A program made the position numbers and the translations under genes. A stretch of 24,459 bases of DNA from positions 1 through 24,459 of the IMG/VR virus record IMGVR_UViG_3300009610_000089, one strand, 5' to 3'. Of this stretch, positions 14,271-22,359 are shown in pieces. The notes under the pieces were generated by a model, which was not told where the DNA came from, made no database searches, and was given only the letters and a program-made list of their open reading frames with translations. This stretch comes from a virus. Numbering within the stretch: the first letter of the stretch is position 1; every line of letters starts with the position of its first letter.

Positions 14271-15269
14271 CTAACAGGCTCGAACAAGTTTACGCACGAC
14301 AATCGTCGGCTGGACGTTGGGATGTGGCACACCGCCAGCGGTGCTGCTCCCTGTAATGCTGCCACTGCCACCGCCGGAAAAGCTGTTAGTGCTATTAGAA
14401 ACATTCGTGGTGTCATACGGAACGCCGCCACCACCAACAGGGCCACCACCAGCAAAAGCGCCAACAGCATAGGGAACATACAAACCTGGGTTGCCCGCTG
14501 GATAGACCGTAACGGAGACGGAAGCACTTCCCGTCACCGGGACACTCGGTATATGCGAGGCTGAGAGTAAATATGCCCCCGCGCCACCAACCGAACCAAC
14601 CGCCGACGCAACGACTCCAGCCAACAATCCCAACGTATCCTCACCAACCTCCGTCCGTCCGCGTTTATCGCGCAACGTCGTCGTACCGAGCGCCAGTGCC
14701 AGCTCAGCGAACGTCGTCCCACTGAACACCGTCCCGTCCAACACGAGGTGTCCAGCTGGCGTCCCCGTCCCATCAAAGTTAATCGTGGAGCCAATCATCG
14801 GCCCATTCTTGATACAGAACCACGCACTCCCGTTCCAGAGGAACTTCGCTGGACTCGCTGTGACGCCCACTCGCACCGTCGACGTCGGGCCGAACTGTCC
14901 GAAGATATTCCCGCTCGGCGGCGAAACCGTGATGGCATTGGCATCCGTTGAATACTTGAGTATTTCGCAGTGCCATCCAAGATCCGTCACGCCCAGCGCC
15001 GGTAATGTGACCGTCGCATTACCCGCCGTCGTGTCGTAGAGGATACTTTGACCATTCTGCGCCATCGTCAGCGTGGTAGACCCACCACCAGTCCCAACTC
15101 CCGTCGACGGCAAGTAGAACGGCCCCGTCGCATTCGGGAACGTATTTTGCAACACGCCCTTAATCAGCCGTATATGATCGTCACCTTGTGACTTCGGCTC
15201 ACCCGCCGTCGGCCACTCCTTCGTGAGTCCGGCGATGAACGTGGACGGCGTTAGTGCTTCGAGGCCCAT
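14271..15269 (-). CDS. Tail fibre / collar-domain protein (332 aa)
   Basis: The N-terminus has EWPTAGEPKSQGDDHIRLIKG followed by NTFPNATGP, a conserved phage and prophage fibre start probably involved in attachment to the tail. Residues 65-155 are beta-rich. Residues 158-205 match the phage tail collar domain (GS-x-INFDGTGTPAGHLVLDG ... LALALGTTTLRDKRGR), and the end carries the collar-associated PHPNVQPTIVVRKLVRA. Between them lies a Gly/Ser/Val-rich region (about 215-310), likely a flexible or knob-like tip. It starts directly at the adaptor's stop (TAATG), with GGGGAGG upstream, so the two are translated together. Collar-domain proteins in short-tailed phages are fibres or needle-like adhesins. 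The exact receptor is unknown. Confidence 0.85.
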   Translation of the reverse strand: MGLEALTPSTFIAGLTKEWPTAGEPKSQGDDHIRLIKGVLQNTFPNATGPFYLPSTGVGTGGGSTTLTMAQNGQSILYDTTAGNATVTLPALGVTDLGWHCEILKYSTDANAITVSPPSGNIFGQFGPTSTVRVGVTASPAKFLWNGSAWFCIKNGPMIGSTINFDGTGTPAGHLVLDGTVFSGTTFAELALALGTTTLRDKRGRTEVGEDTLGLLAGVVASAVGSVGGAGAYLLSASHIPSVPVTGSASVSVTVYPAGNPGLYVPYAVGAFAGGGPVGGGGVPYDTTNVSNSTNSFSGGGSGSITGSSTAGGVPHPNVQPTIVVRKLVRAC

Positions 15270-15883
15270 TAGTTGTTCCTCCCCATGATGAGGGGCCTTC
15301 CGGCCAGCTCGTCCTCGACCACATCACCGATGAACGCCCGACCACCGATTTTGGCCATGAGGCCAAACTTCTCCGCCGCGCCCTTATCGCGCACGTCACC
15401 AGCGACCGCGAGTCCAGCGAGGCCAATCATGTAGTTGGGAGCGTGCTTCAACCACGCATTCTCAATATCGGAGTCTAACGGCAGCGCGGCCTTGTAGTAC
15501 GTCAGGTACACAATCCCCGCGACCTTCGGCACTGGATTGAATTCAATCCGCGTCTTATCAAGGAGTACGTAATGCCGCATCTCGGCTGTCGTAATCGGCT
15601 CGTCGGAGCGCCTACGACTCAGCTCGACATACGTGTCATACGTATCGTAGAAGTATGGTGGGTAATCATCATGCAGTCGGATAAACCCCGGCGGCAGAAC
15701 GTACGCTCCCGTACCAGCCACCACCGGAATTTCCACATCGAACACCAGTAGCCAGTTTGGCAGCGTCTGGCCCAGCTCGAGGTCCCGCTGTACCTGCTTG
15801 AGGGCGGAAATAATGGCCGCATCTTGGGTCTGGCGGAACCCTAGTCCGCGCTTGATAATCGTAATGGCTTCGGAACGTAGCAT
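15269..15883 (-). CDS. Putative head-tail adaptor / tail tube terminator-like protein (204 aa)
   Basis: The protein has an N-terminal helical part (EAITIIKRGLGF, AAIISALKQVQRDLELG), a beta section with GAYVLPPGFIRLHDDYPP near residue 65 and a helical C-terminus with NAWLKHAPNYMIGLAGLAVAG. The LPPGFIRL segment and the later N-x-WL-x-x-P-x-x-hydrophobic helix fit podovirus portal-tail adaptors (P22 gp4 or T7 gp11 type). The position after capsid genes and before fibres is right for such a protein. It begins the tail operon just after a terminator-like hairpin, with AAGGAA upstream. The exact homologue class (gp4 or gp11) cannot be settled by eye. Confidence 0.68.
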   Translation of the reverse strand: MLRSEAITIIKRGLGFRQTQDAAIISALKQVQRDLELGQTLPNWLLVFDVEIPVVAGTGAYVLPPGFIRLHDDYPPYFYDTYDTYVELSRRRSDEPITTAEMRHYVLLDKTRIEFNPVPKVAGIVYLTYYKAALPLDSDIENAWLKHAPNYMIGLAGLAVAGDVRDKGAAEKFGLMAKIGGRAFIGDVVEDELAGRPLIMGRNN

Positions 15884-15900
15884 AGCGGTTTCCTTCTGGA

Positions 15901-15936
15901 AATAAATGGGCGGTTAACAATCGTATTAACCGCCCA
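15901..15936 (-). terminator. Rho-independent terminator between capsid and tail modules
   Basis: Bases 15907-15917 and 15926-15936 form a perfect 11-bp stem (TGGGCGGTTAA arm) with an 8-base loop. On the minus strand the stem is followed by TTTATTTCC. It lies in the 60-base gap between the 117-aa capsid-associated gene and the adaptor. The adaptor ATG follows within about 20 bases, leaving no room for a promoter, so it probably attenuates rather than ends transcription. Confidence 0.75.
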
Positions 15937-15943
15937 CTCCCTA

Positions 15944-16297
15944 CTACAGACCGCCCGTCCAACCCCCAATGCCAAGGGCAGAATCACCCAGACAGGTGAT
16001 ATTACCCGTCGCCCCGACTGTAGCAGGAATCACCGCCACAGCACCAGCAGCCGCATTGTTGACCGTCAGCGTGAACGCCGCCCCGTTCGTAATCATGAAC
16101 GTCAGCCCACGCATATCGGCAGAGACTGCCGGGAGCGTCAGCACCCGCGCAGCGGTTGGGGTCATCTGGATGATCGGCCCCATGTCCTGATCCAACGTCG
16201 CATTCGCCGTACCCGGCAGCGTCGTAATTCCATACTTGATCCCGCCCCGAATTATAGGACGTTCGATGATGGGATCTTCCAAATTAATTCTCGACAT
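15944..16297 (-). CDS. Capsid-associated / decoration-like small protein (117 aa)
   Basis: The protein follows the major capsid gene directly and ends just before the terminator. Residues 1-40 are polar, then about 41-117 are beta-rich and small-residue-rich with IIQMTPTAARVLTLPAVS, FTLTVNNAAAGAVAVIPATVG and LGIGGWTGGL. This looks like the beta domains of phage head-decoration or fibre N-terminal proteins rather than an enzyme. Position after the capsid gene and lack of membrane or catalytic motifs suggest a decoration protein. The beta module also resembles the N-terminal parts of the downstream fibres (strands with VVTLP, TLP). Assignment is tentative. AAAGGA precedes the ATG at 16297. Confidence 0.55.
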   Translation of the reverse strand: MSRINLEDPIIERPIIRGGIKYGITTLPGTANATLDQDMGPIIQMTPTAARVLTLPAVSADMRGLTFMITNGAAFTLTVNNAAAGAVAVIPATVGATGNITCLGDSALGIGGWTGGL

Positions 16298-16323
16298 AGT
16301 CGTGTCCTTTCTTCGCGCGACCG

Positions 16324-17562
16324 CTAGGTCTTGCTGATGTTGCCGAGATAGGCCATCGTGAGGCCGCCATACCCCACCTCAAGCCCTGCCTCAGTCTGGA
16401 TATAGCCGCGACGAACGTCCTCATCTTCAGCCTGAACGTCGTCCTTCGTCTTCGTGTCCCGTCCCTCCAGCGGGGCCCACTTGATCGCATCGAAGTCCAA
16501 CACGAACATCGACTTGGAGTAGACGCCATGACGGCTCATCAGCGGGTGCGTCTTAATCAACAGCCGACCCATCGGCAGGATCAACTCCTGGAAGTGAATG
16601 CCGTAGATCTTCACGCGCTCTGTCGTGTTGATCTGCACATTCGTCGCGGCATTGAAGATCTTACCCAGCTCCATCGCCGCCGCATTGCCGACGAACGCCA
16701 CGCGCGTATCACCCGCCCCGGTGTTGAAGTCGAACACCGGCGCAATGTCAGTCGTCAGCGTATCAATCGTCACGGCAGACGAGTAGATCTTCGTATTGCT
16801 CGCAGGAATGAACGTCCTGAGTCCGCCCATCGTGCGCTTCGGCTTGCCGTTCTCGCCAGTCGTTTCAGACCTTCGTCCGAACAGAATGGCCATCTCGATG
16901 TCGCGAGAGTGGTCATACGACTTACGCTTCTTGTCGTTCGACCACGGATCGCCCGTCCGAAACTTCGTGTGATCCACCGTTCCGGTGAGTTCATACGTAT
17001 TCTTGAAGATCTGCGTATAGTTGTAGAACTTGATCGGATTCCGACTGACGGCTCGCGGCGCGCCCGTGCCTTCAGCGTAGGAGCTACCGATCAGCGTCAT
17101 CCACGAACTCGCAGCTACCGAACCCGCCGTGGAGCCTGCCGCGCCCCGCTTCGCCGTAAACTGCGTGTCGGACAGCACGTTGTCGATCTCGATAATCTCT
17201 GGCGTCCAAGCCGCAGGTTCCGGGACGACCTCAATCATCAGCAAATCGCCCGGCTTGAGATGCGTCGCCGTGCCGTAATTCGCGCCGAGCGTGGTGGCCG
17301 TCGGATCAGCCGATCCAATCGTGAACAACGTGTCGCCCGCCGCGTATGTGGCTGACGTGGTCTGAAGGCGCACCAACGCATTACCCTCATTCCACCACGC
17401 AAATTCCGGATCTTTCACGACCCGCTTTCCCGCTTTCGCCGAGAGGGCGAAGATCGGCGCCTCGCCATTCGGATTGAACCACAGAATGTTCTCTCTGAAG
17501 TCCTTTGGCCGTTCGTCTGCACCGAAGTCTCCAGTTCCCCGGAGCCCTGCAATACCACTCAT
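16324..17562 (-). CDS. Major capsid protein, SU10-like (DUF5309-type, HK97-like fold; 412 aa)
   Basis: Residues about 175-250 carry the family's characteristic sequence: NPIKFYNYTQIFKNTYELTGT, then a Lys-rich helix, SRDIEMAILFGRRSET and KPKRTMGGLRTFI. The pattern of a DIE-x-A-hydrophobic-x-G-R-R segment followed by a T/R-x-GGL element is typical of SU10-type major capsid proteins. The C-terminal third (ERVKIYGIHFQELILP, then RLLIKTHPLM) has the expected P-domain and strand pattern. It follows the scaffold gene by 20 bases with GGAG upstream of the ATG, and precedes the decoration-like protein. Length (412 aa) suits the family. It would form the icosahedral head shell around the scaffold product. 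Confidence 0.88.
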   Translation of the reverse strand: MSGIAGLRGTGDFGADERPKDFRENILWFNPNGEAPIFALSAKAGKRVVKDPEFAWWNEGNALVRLQTTSATYAAGDTLFTIGSADPTATTLGANYGTATHLKPGDLLMIEVVPEPAAWTPEIIEIDNVLSDTQFTAKRGAAGSTAGSVAASSWMTLIGSSYAEGTGAPRAVSRNPIKFYNYTQIFKNTYELTGTVDHTKFRTGDPWSNDKKRKSYDHSRDIEMAILFGRRSETTGENGKPKRTMGGLRTFIPASNTKIYSSAVTIDTLTTDIAPVFDFNTGAGDTRVAFVGNAAAMELGKIFNAATNVQINTTERVKIYGIHFQELILPMGRLLIKTHPLMSRHGVYSKSMFVLDFDAIKWAPLEGRDTKTKDDVQAEDEDVRRGYIQTEAGLEVGYGGLTMAYLGNISKT

Positions 17563-17582
17563 TTTCGTCTCCTACTACGACC

Positions 17583-18587
17583 TTAGTCGTAATTTGTACC
17601 GAGTCCACTCCAAGGATTGGCTGGCTCGGTGGCTATTGGGGCACCCCCTCCACCATTGACTGCGGGCCGGAATGACGTTCCGCCTCTCGGCAACTGCGCC
17701 GCAGGCGCAGGAGCTGTCGGAGCAGTAGTCGTTCCTTGCGGAATACGAAGGCTTGCCATTACCATCGGACCGACCTCCTGGATCAACTGATCCAGCGAGA
17801 TGCCCGGATTGGCCTTACGGTAAACCGTCGCAATACGTGCCGCAACTTCACGGTGTTGAGGATTCGAAACATCAAGCGCCTTGTGGGTTTTGAAGAACTG
17901 CTCCTCCGCCCCATCATTGGCCTTGACCACGGTATTGTAATTCTTAATCATTCCCGGCACAGCCTGCGCCAGGAATTTCTGCATCGACACCTGACTCTCG
18001 AAGAAGGCCCTCGCGAGCATCTTAGGTATCGCTGCCCCCGGATCAGCATCTAGCTCCCGGAGGTCCTCCTCGGATAACGCAAACTTGGTCGCCGCCAAGT
18101 GCGGTATCACAGCGTCGCGGTTAGCTTCTAGGCCCTCCGCGATTCGCCACGGGTCAGACGCCGTGAGTGGCCGGGCGTCGCCCGTCCCCTCTGGAGGTTG
18201 CGCTGCCGTGGGCGGCGGAGCCGGTGGCACCGGCGGTGGCTGCACAGGCGGCGGCTGTAGCGGCTGCTCTGGAGGCACCGGAGGCACAACTGGCTCCGTC
18301 GGCGGCGGAGGTGGCTCCGCCGGAATTGACAAATAGTCTAAATCATCGGTGGAGCCAAGTTGGGACCAGTCAGGTCCCGCCGCTGGCGTCGCCGCGGGTT
18401 CGGCGGGAGCAGCACCACCAACAGTACCACCCCCGCCGTCCGTCGAAGCGGGAGACGGCGCAGGGGTCACGGAAGTCCCACCGCCACCGCCATCACCGCC
18501 TGAGGCGCCTGCGGCGCCTGTACCGCCGCCGTCATCAGGGCTCAACGTCATCATTGGCATAAGCCATTTGTTGTTGAATGTCAACAT
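17583..18587 (-). CDS. Putative scaffolding protein with Gly- and Pro-rich N-terminal part (334 aa)
   Basis: The N-terminal half is low complexity: a Gly-rich stretch at residues 20-37 and a Pro-rich tract at about 90-132. The C-terminal half (145-285) is strongly helical and charged (SEEDLRELDADPGAAIP, ARAFFESQVSMQKFLAQ, DLSNPQ-like turn, EQFFKTHKALD, RIATVYRKANPGI), then a Pro/Gly-rich end. A disordered, acidic N-terminus followed by helical bundles, immediately upstream of the capsid gene, is the usual podovirus/siphovirus scaffold pattern, and the position supports this. No prohead-protease motif is visible. Start 18587 is preferred because GAGGA lies nine bases upstream. The in-frame ATG at 18560 has none. 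Confidence 0.65.
   Translation of the reverse strand: MLTFNNKWLMPMMTLSPDDGGGTGAAGASGGDGGGGGTSVTPAPSPASTDGGGGTVGGAAPAEPAATPAAGPDWSQLGSTDDLDYLSIPAEPPPPPTEPVVPPVPPEQPLQPPPVQPPPVPPAPPPTAAQPPEGTGDARPLTASDPWRIAEGLEANRDAVIPHLAATKFALSEEDLRELDADPGAAIPKMLARAFFESQVSMQKFLAQAVPGMIKNYNTVVKANDGAEEQFFKTHKALDVSNPQHREVAARIATVYRKANPGISLDQLIQEVGPMVMASLRIPQGTTTAPTAPAPAAQLPRGGTSFRPAVNGGGGAPIATEPANPWSGLGTNYD
18192..18320 (-). repeat. Low-complexity Pro-rich coding tract in the scaffold gene
   Basis: The plus strand reads as repeated GGCGGCTG/GGAGG/GGCACC units over about 130 bases. On the coding strand these encode the proline-rich tract (residues 90-132) with repeats such as PPVPP and QPPPVQPPP. It is the only low-complexity coding DNA of this length in the window and may differ in copy number between relatives. 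Confidence 0.7.
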
Positions 18588-18592
18588 TGGTG

Positions 18593-18895
18593 TTATTCCT
18601 CATCGCTATGGGCGGGGCGCAACTCGAGCGCTTCGCGCATTTTCATATGTGGGAGCGTAGCGGCGAGACTCAGCCCGCTCAATACGCCCTTAGCGAACTC
18701 GACCTTAGTCGATTCCAAGACGTTCTCCAGTGGCTTCATAACCGCCGCGTGATGGTTCTGCGCCACCGCGTCGATCAACGCGATGAAGCGCGGCCAACCC
18801 TTATGCGCGATTAACCCGGCGAACAACTCAGCATCCTCACGGACCTGCCGTCGTTCCTCCCGCTGCTTCAGTTCAATATCATTCACGACGTCCAT
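18593..18895 (-). CDS. Small helical protein between portal and scaffold (100 aa)
   Basis: The protein is almost wholly predicted helix: a Glu/Arg-rich N-terminus (LKQREERRQVREDAELF), then HKGWPRFIALIDAV, a middle KPLENVLESTKVEFAKG, and a C-terminal LSGLSLAATLPHM segment. A similarly placed protein with a GW-x-x-L/F element and E-x-x-KG-x-hydrophobic-G helix occurs between portal and scaffold genes in podoviruses, from memory. I cannot assign a function. It is separated from the portal stop by nine bases, with the TGA overlapping a GAGG ribosome site, and from the scaffold start by about five bases, so all three are co-translated. A portal-associated or assembly role is possible. Confidence 0.65.
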   Translation of the reverse strand: MDVVNDIELKQREERRQVREDAELFAGLIAHKGWPRFIALIDAVAQNHHAAVMKPLENVLESTKVEFAKGVLSGLSLAATLPHMKMREALELRPAHSDEE

Positions 18896-18904
18896 GTTGG
18901 TGCC

Positions 18905-20857
18905 TCAATATGCTGGTGGTGGAGTGGCTAGTGCGTTATTGCCGCTGACCGTGGCGCTATCCGCGCCCGGCGGCGGAATGCCCGGACGCCCCGGCATCGG
19001 AATGACGTTACCTGCGCCTACGGCATTCGTCATGTCCATCCCCGGCGGCATGACTTGTACTTTGAACTGGTTAATATTCTTCAACCCTGCAAGGGTTCCG
19101 ACCCACGAGAAGATCTTCACCCAATCGAACCCCATCGCGACCTGCGGCGGCATCATTCGCAGGTTACTCATCATATCCTTCCAGAGGTTCGCCTGCGCCG
19201 CACGGTCTATCGGCAGCGTCCCATCCACCGGCACGAAATTGAAGAACCCCAGAATATCATCCGGCGTCACGTTCAGGAAGTTTGGCCCGGCGGCTAGCGC
19301 CAGATCGCCAACGATTTTAAGTTTCAAGTTCGAGTCGTAGAACTGCTGTGAGTTCTGGACTAACTTCTGCGAATGGGGCGAGAAACCCATCGTCGACATG
19401 TATTCTGTGTTTGTTTTCAACCTGTTAGTACCGAACCCCGCCGCCGTCCTCACTTCCGTAGCGGTCTTGCGCCCGCCGGTGTTCAGGACGCCCATGATCT
19501 GGTCATTGATACCCAACGTACGCTCACCAAGTGTGAACATCTGTTGAAGGTCTTGCATGTTCGTACGCGTAACGTCAGTGACGGGAATCTGCGTAAAGAT
19601 GGAACGGATGTCAGTGCCGAAGGCTTCGGGGCGCAAGCGCCAGATGAAGCCGGGTTCGCCCGCCTCAACGTCCTTCAACACGAGTTTCGACGGGTCCACA
19701 ATGAATTGATTATTGAGCGCGGCACGGACATTATAAAAGTGACTATTAACAAGCCAGTCCATCGTATTCTGTAACGGAGCCACAATTTCCGGTATGCCGC
19801 GAGACTCCGCCGAGTACCCCTCCACCTCACTCTCAAGGATCGAGAACGGGAACTTCGAATGCATATGGCCAAGCGGGCACGCGCCAATAATGAGGCCAAA
19901 GTCCTCTGTGATCGTAAAACACCACTTCTGAGGGAACGACTCTGGTCCGACGCCCCAATCCCGGGGGACCAGATCGACATAAAACTCGAACGCGAAGACG
20001 GCAGCCGGGTGCTTCTTCTTCTCATTGTCGCCACCCTCGGAGTCCGCATCCATGTTCAACTGCGCCGCGGCCCAATCTGGCCTCTTCAGTTGCGCTGAAT
20101 TATCATCCGAGTGCCGATTAGTCGCATGTTTTTTGAGGTTCTCCAGGTTCGTATAGTATCCCGAATCGGCTCTCCTCATCACGTCGTTCCACAACATCCT
20201 CTTCAGGACGAAACAAAACTCCCCGCTCTGGAAGTTCTTCATCGACACTCTCGGATCTCTCCAGAAGTCGAACGGGTTCACGTTGTACGCTTTGTTCCCC
20301 GTGTAGCCCGTGAGTTCCACCGTGGCCTGATAGAGGCCCATCTGGCCCGTGACTGGATCGGGCATCTCCGCAAGCTGGCCATATGCAATCTTCTCGACAT
20401 CCCAGTATTCCCCCAGAATCCCACAGCCATATTTCCCGGCGTCGTACATCCACACATAATACGGGCCGAGTAGACGGCCCACTTCGACCTGATAGTCGAT
20501 CAGCGCCTCCATCGACTGAACCTGCATCTCGCTCTCGCCGTGACGGCCCGAGTACTGATGTACTGGCGTCCTCCCAAAGAACACAGACGTCCAATACGTG
20601 TGAGCACTCATCAATAAGGCGTAAGAGTAAGGCAGCATTATCGTCGTGTACGTCTGCGTCCCCTTGAGGTCCCTCCGGTTGCGTCTCGTCGCATCGACGT
20701 CGCTCTCCGGAACATACGCCAGCGTCCTTTCCTCCGCCTTTCGCCATATCCCCTCCTGCGTCGTCCGGTCCTTTTTGGCGAGCATCACGCGTGACTGTAT
20801 CATCGCACAGAGCTTTTTATGGAGCGGCGTATCTTCTTTGAGTCGGAGCGTTGGCAT
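18905..20857 (-). CDS. Portal protein (head-to-tail connector, 650 aa)
   Basis: The protein is long (650 aa) and sits directly after the large terminase with a TGATG overlap and GAGGAG ribosome site, the usual place for a portal. Residues 70-100 (TTIMLPYSYALLMSAHTYWTS) resemble the N-terminal wing strand of P22/T7-type portals. Residues 440-485 include LGINDQIMG and GRKTATEVRTAAGFGTNRL, the G-x-x-TATE-x-R signature found in the stem/clip region of portals. The last 45 residues are Pro- and Gly-rich (PMPGRPGIPPPGAD) and probably disordered. It would form the dodecameric ring through which DNA is packed. A long C-terminal barrel-like extension as in P22 is not evident. Confidence 0.85.
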   Translation of the reverse strand: MPTLRLKEDTPLHKKLCAMIQSRVMLAKKDRTTQEGIWRKAEERTLAYVPESDVDATRRNRRDLKGTQTYTTIMLPYSYALLMSAHTYWTSVFFGRTPVHQYSGRHGESEMQVQSMEALIDYQVEVGRLLGPYYVWMYDAGKYGCGILGEYWDVEKIAYGQLAEMPDPVTGQMGLYQATVELTGYTGNKAYNVNPFDFWRDPRVSMKNFQSGEFCFVLKRMLWNDVMRRADSGYYTNLENLKKHATNRHSDDNSAQLKRPDWAAAQLNMDADSEGGDNEKKKHPAAVFAFEFYVDLVPRDWGVGPESFPQKWCFTITEDFGLIIGACPLGHMHSKFPFSILESEVEGYSAESRGIPEIVAPLQNTMDWLVNSHFYNVRAALNNQFIVDPSKLVLKDVEAGEPGFIWRLRPEAFGTDIRSIFTQIPVTDVTRTNMQDLQQMFTLGERTLGINDQIMGVLNTGGRKTATEVRTAAGFGTNRLKTNTEYMSTMGFSPHSQKLVQNSQQFYDSNLKLKIVGDLALAAGPNFLNVTPDDILGFFNFVPVDGTLPIDRAAQANLWKDMMSNLRMMPPQVAMGFDWVKIFSWVGTLAGLKNINQFKVQVMPPGMDMTNAVGAGNVIPMPGRPGIPPPGADSATVSGNNALATPPPAY

Positions 20858-22359
20858 CAGGGCGCTCCTCGAACTAGTTTCAACGGCTCCACATCCGCCC
20901 CTTCGGAGCTACCGTCGCCCGCCGCCCACGGATTGACGAGCACACTCAACGCAATACTCGCCGCGTCGAGTTCATCGTCATGATCGGAGCTGGGATACGT
21001 ATCGAACTGCGCGATGAACGGCGTGTCCTCTGGTCGTACCCACATATGACCGTGGCTCGCTTGCGGCGCAATAACGGAACGAATCCGCGCATACTTGTTC
21101 TTCCCGACGAACGGGACGACAGTGTAATACTGCCGACGCCGGCTCATTTCCTTTTCGAGCAGCCACTTCAACGTCCGTTGGTACATGACGGACTCTACGA
21201 CGATACTTACGACACGATATTTCTGCGCCATCTCGAACGCATTAGTTATGGTCCAATCCGGGGACTCGCCACGCACGCTTCGCCGCTCCTGAAGGTAGTA
21301 ATTATCGCCGCGGCGTCCCCACACGTGGAGTACCTCGTAGTCGTCTCCCTTGAAGCCCTTCTCCATCTGCGCGTCACTCGGCGGCGGCGTCGGATCAATC
21401 GCCAGCACGTTCGTGGCATTCGGGACTGGCCCCGGCTCCGTAATGTACTTCAGCCACTCACTACGGAACTCACACAGCTCCGGCGAGACGAGACGGAGTT
21501 CCATCTCACGCGCAAACACCGAGAGCTTATTAATTGCTACGGCGGCGCGCTTCTCATCCCGGAGTGTGTCACTAGGATAACGTTCGGGCCATACACTGAT
21601 TTGCTTGTCCACCGGAAGGTCCGCTGTCGCGGGTGTCCAGCAACTGACCTCGATAGTCTTCCACGTTGGATCACCACGCGCCACCGAACTAACGTCCTCA
21701 CGATGTTGGGGCGTGACGAGCATGGACATCTTCGCATTCGGGTCATCGACGACCGGGGCCAGTGATCGTTTGAGGGCACCATGCACCAAGTCACTTATTT
21801 TCTCCCGCTGTTCCTGTGTGGCACAGTTCTCATCCGTGAGGATGTCGTCTAAAACAATGTAGTCTGGTCGGTAGTCGTCGAAGTTGATTCCTCGGATGTT
21901 ACCAGTGATGCCCACGAAAAGGCACCAGATGTTCGTTTTGAGCGTCTCGTGCCAGACTTCGAACTCAATATCCGTCCACTTACGTCCAGGGGATAGAGCA
22001 AAGGTTCCTGCCCAAAGTTTGTTACGTTCGACGTTATTCCTAAGCCAAGCGCCCGACCGAGCTGCCGCGCCCTCGCTCGCGCCAACGTAGAGGATGGTCT
22101 TTGACACTCCATAGGCAATCCGTTTGGAAGTGTTAACGCGAGCGATAGTTGTCTTCGCCCCGCCGCGGAAGATGCGCTGATTGGAGTATCGGATCGCGGG
22201 ATCATTGAGGTCATCCCAGATCTCCTTTTGGAAGGCCGGTGACTTCTGTCGAAACGTGTTCGGAAAAAACGTGCGGGCGTAGATGTCATTATCAATGGCC
22301 CCGAGCGCCACGGCGTCAGCGACGGACAGCTTGACTTTCGGCGTCCCTAGATCTTCCAT
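20857..22359 (-). CDS. terL: Large terminase subunit (ATPase/nuclease, 500 aa)
   Basis: Numbering is from the chosen start at 22359. Residues 65-71 (RGGAKTT) are the phage-type Walker A, residues 168-172 (IVLDD) the Walker B with catalytic acid, and a C-motif-like LVTPQ lies at about 214-218. The C-terminal nuclease has LAIDPTPPPSD (Asp322), IVVESVMYQRTL (Glu389) and HDDELDAASIAL (Asp465), giving the RNase H-like acidic set. Together these define a DNA-packaging motor that cuts the concatemer and pumps it through the portal. Start 22359 has GGAGGT at 22366-22371 and a 13-base overlap with the nuclease gene. An earlier in-frame start at 22452 would overlap by 106 bases. Confidence 0.93.
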   Translation of the reverse strand: MEDLGTPKVKLSVADAVALGAIDNDIYARTFFPNTFRQKSPAFQKEIWDDLNDPAIRYSNQRIFRGGAKTTIARVNTSKRIAYGVSKTILYVGASEGAAARSGAWLRNNVERNKLWAGTFALSPGRKWTDIEFEVWHETLKTNIWCLFVGITGNIRGINFDDYRPDYIVLDDILTDENCATQEQREKISDLVHGALKRSLAPVVDDPNAKMSMLVTPQHREDVSSVARGDPTWKTIEVSCWTPATADLPVDKQISVWPERYPSDTLRDEKRAAVAINKLSVFAREMELRLVSPELCEFRSEWLKYITEPGPVPNATNVLAIDPTPPPSDAQMEKGFKGDDYEVLHVWGRRGDNYYLQERRSVRGESPDWTITNAFEMAQKYRVVSIVVESVMYQRTLKWLLEKEMSRRRQYYTVVPFVGKNKYARIRSVIAPQASHGHMWVRPEDTPFIAQFDTYPSSDHDDELDAASIALSVLVNPWAAGDGSSEGADVEPLKLVRGAP

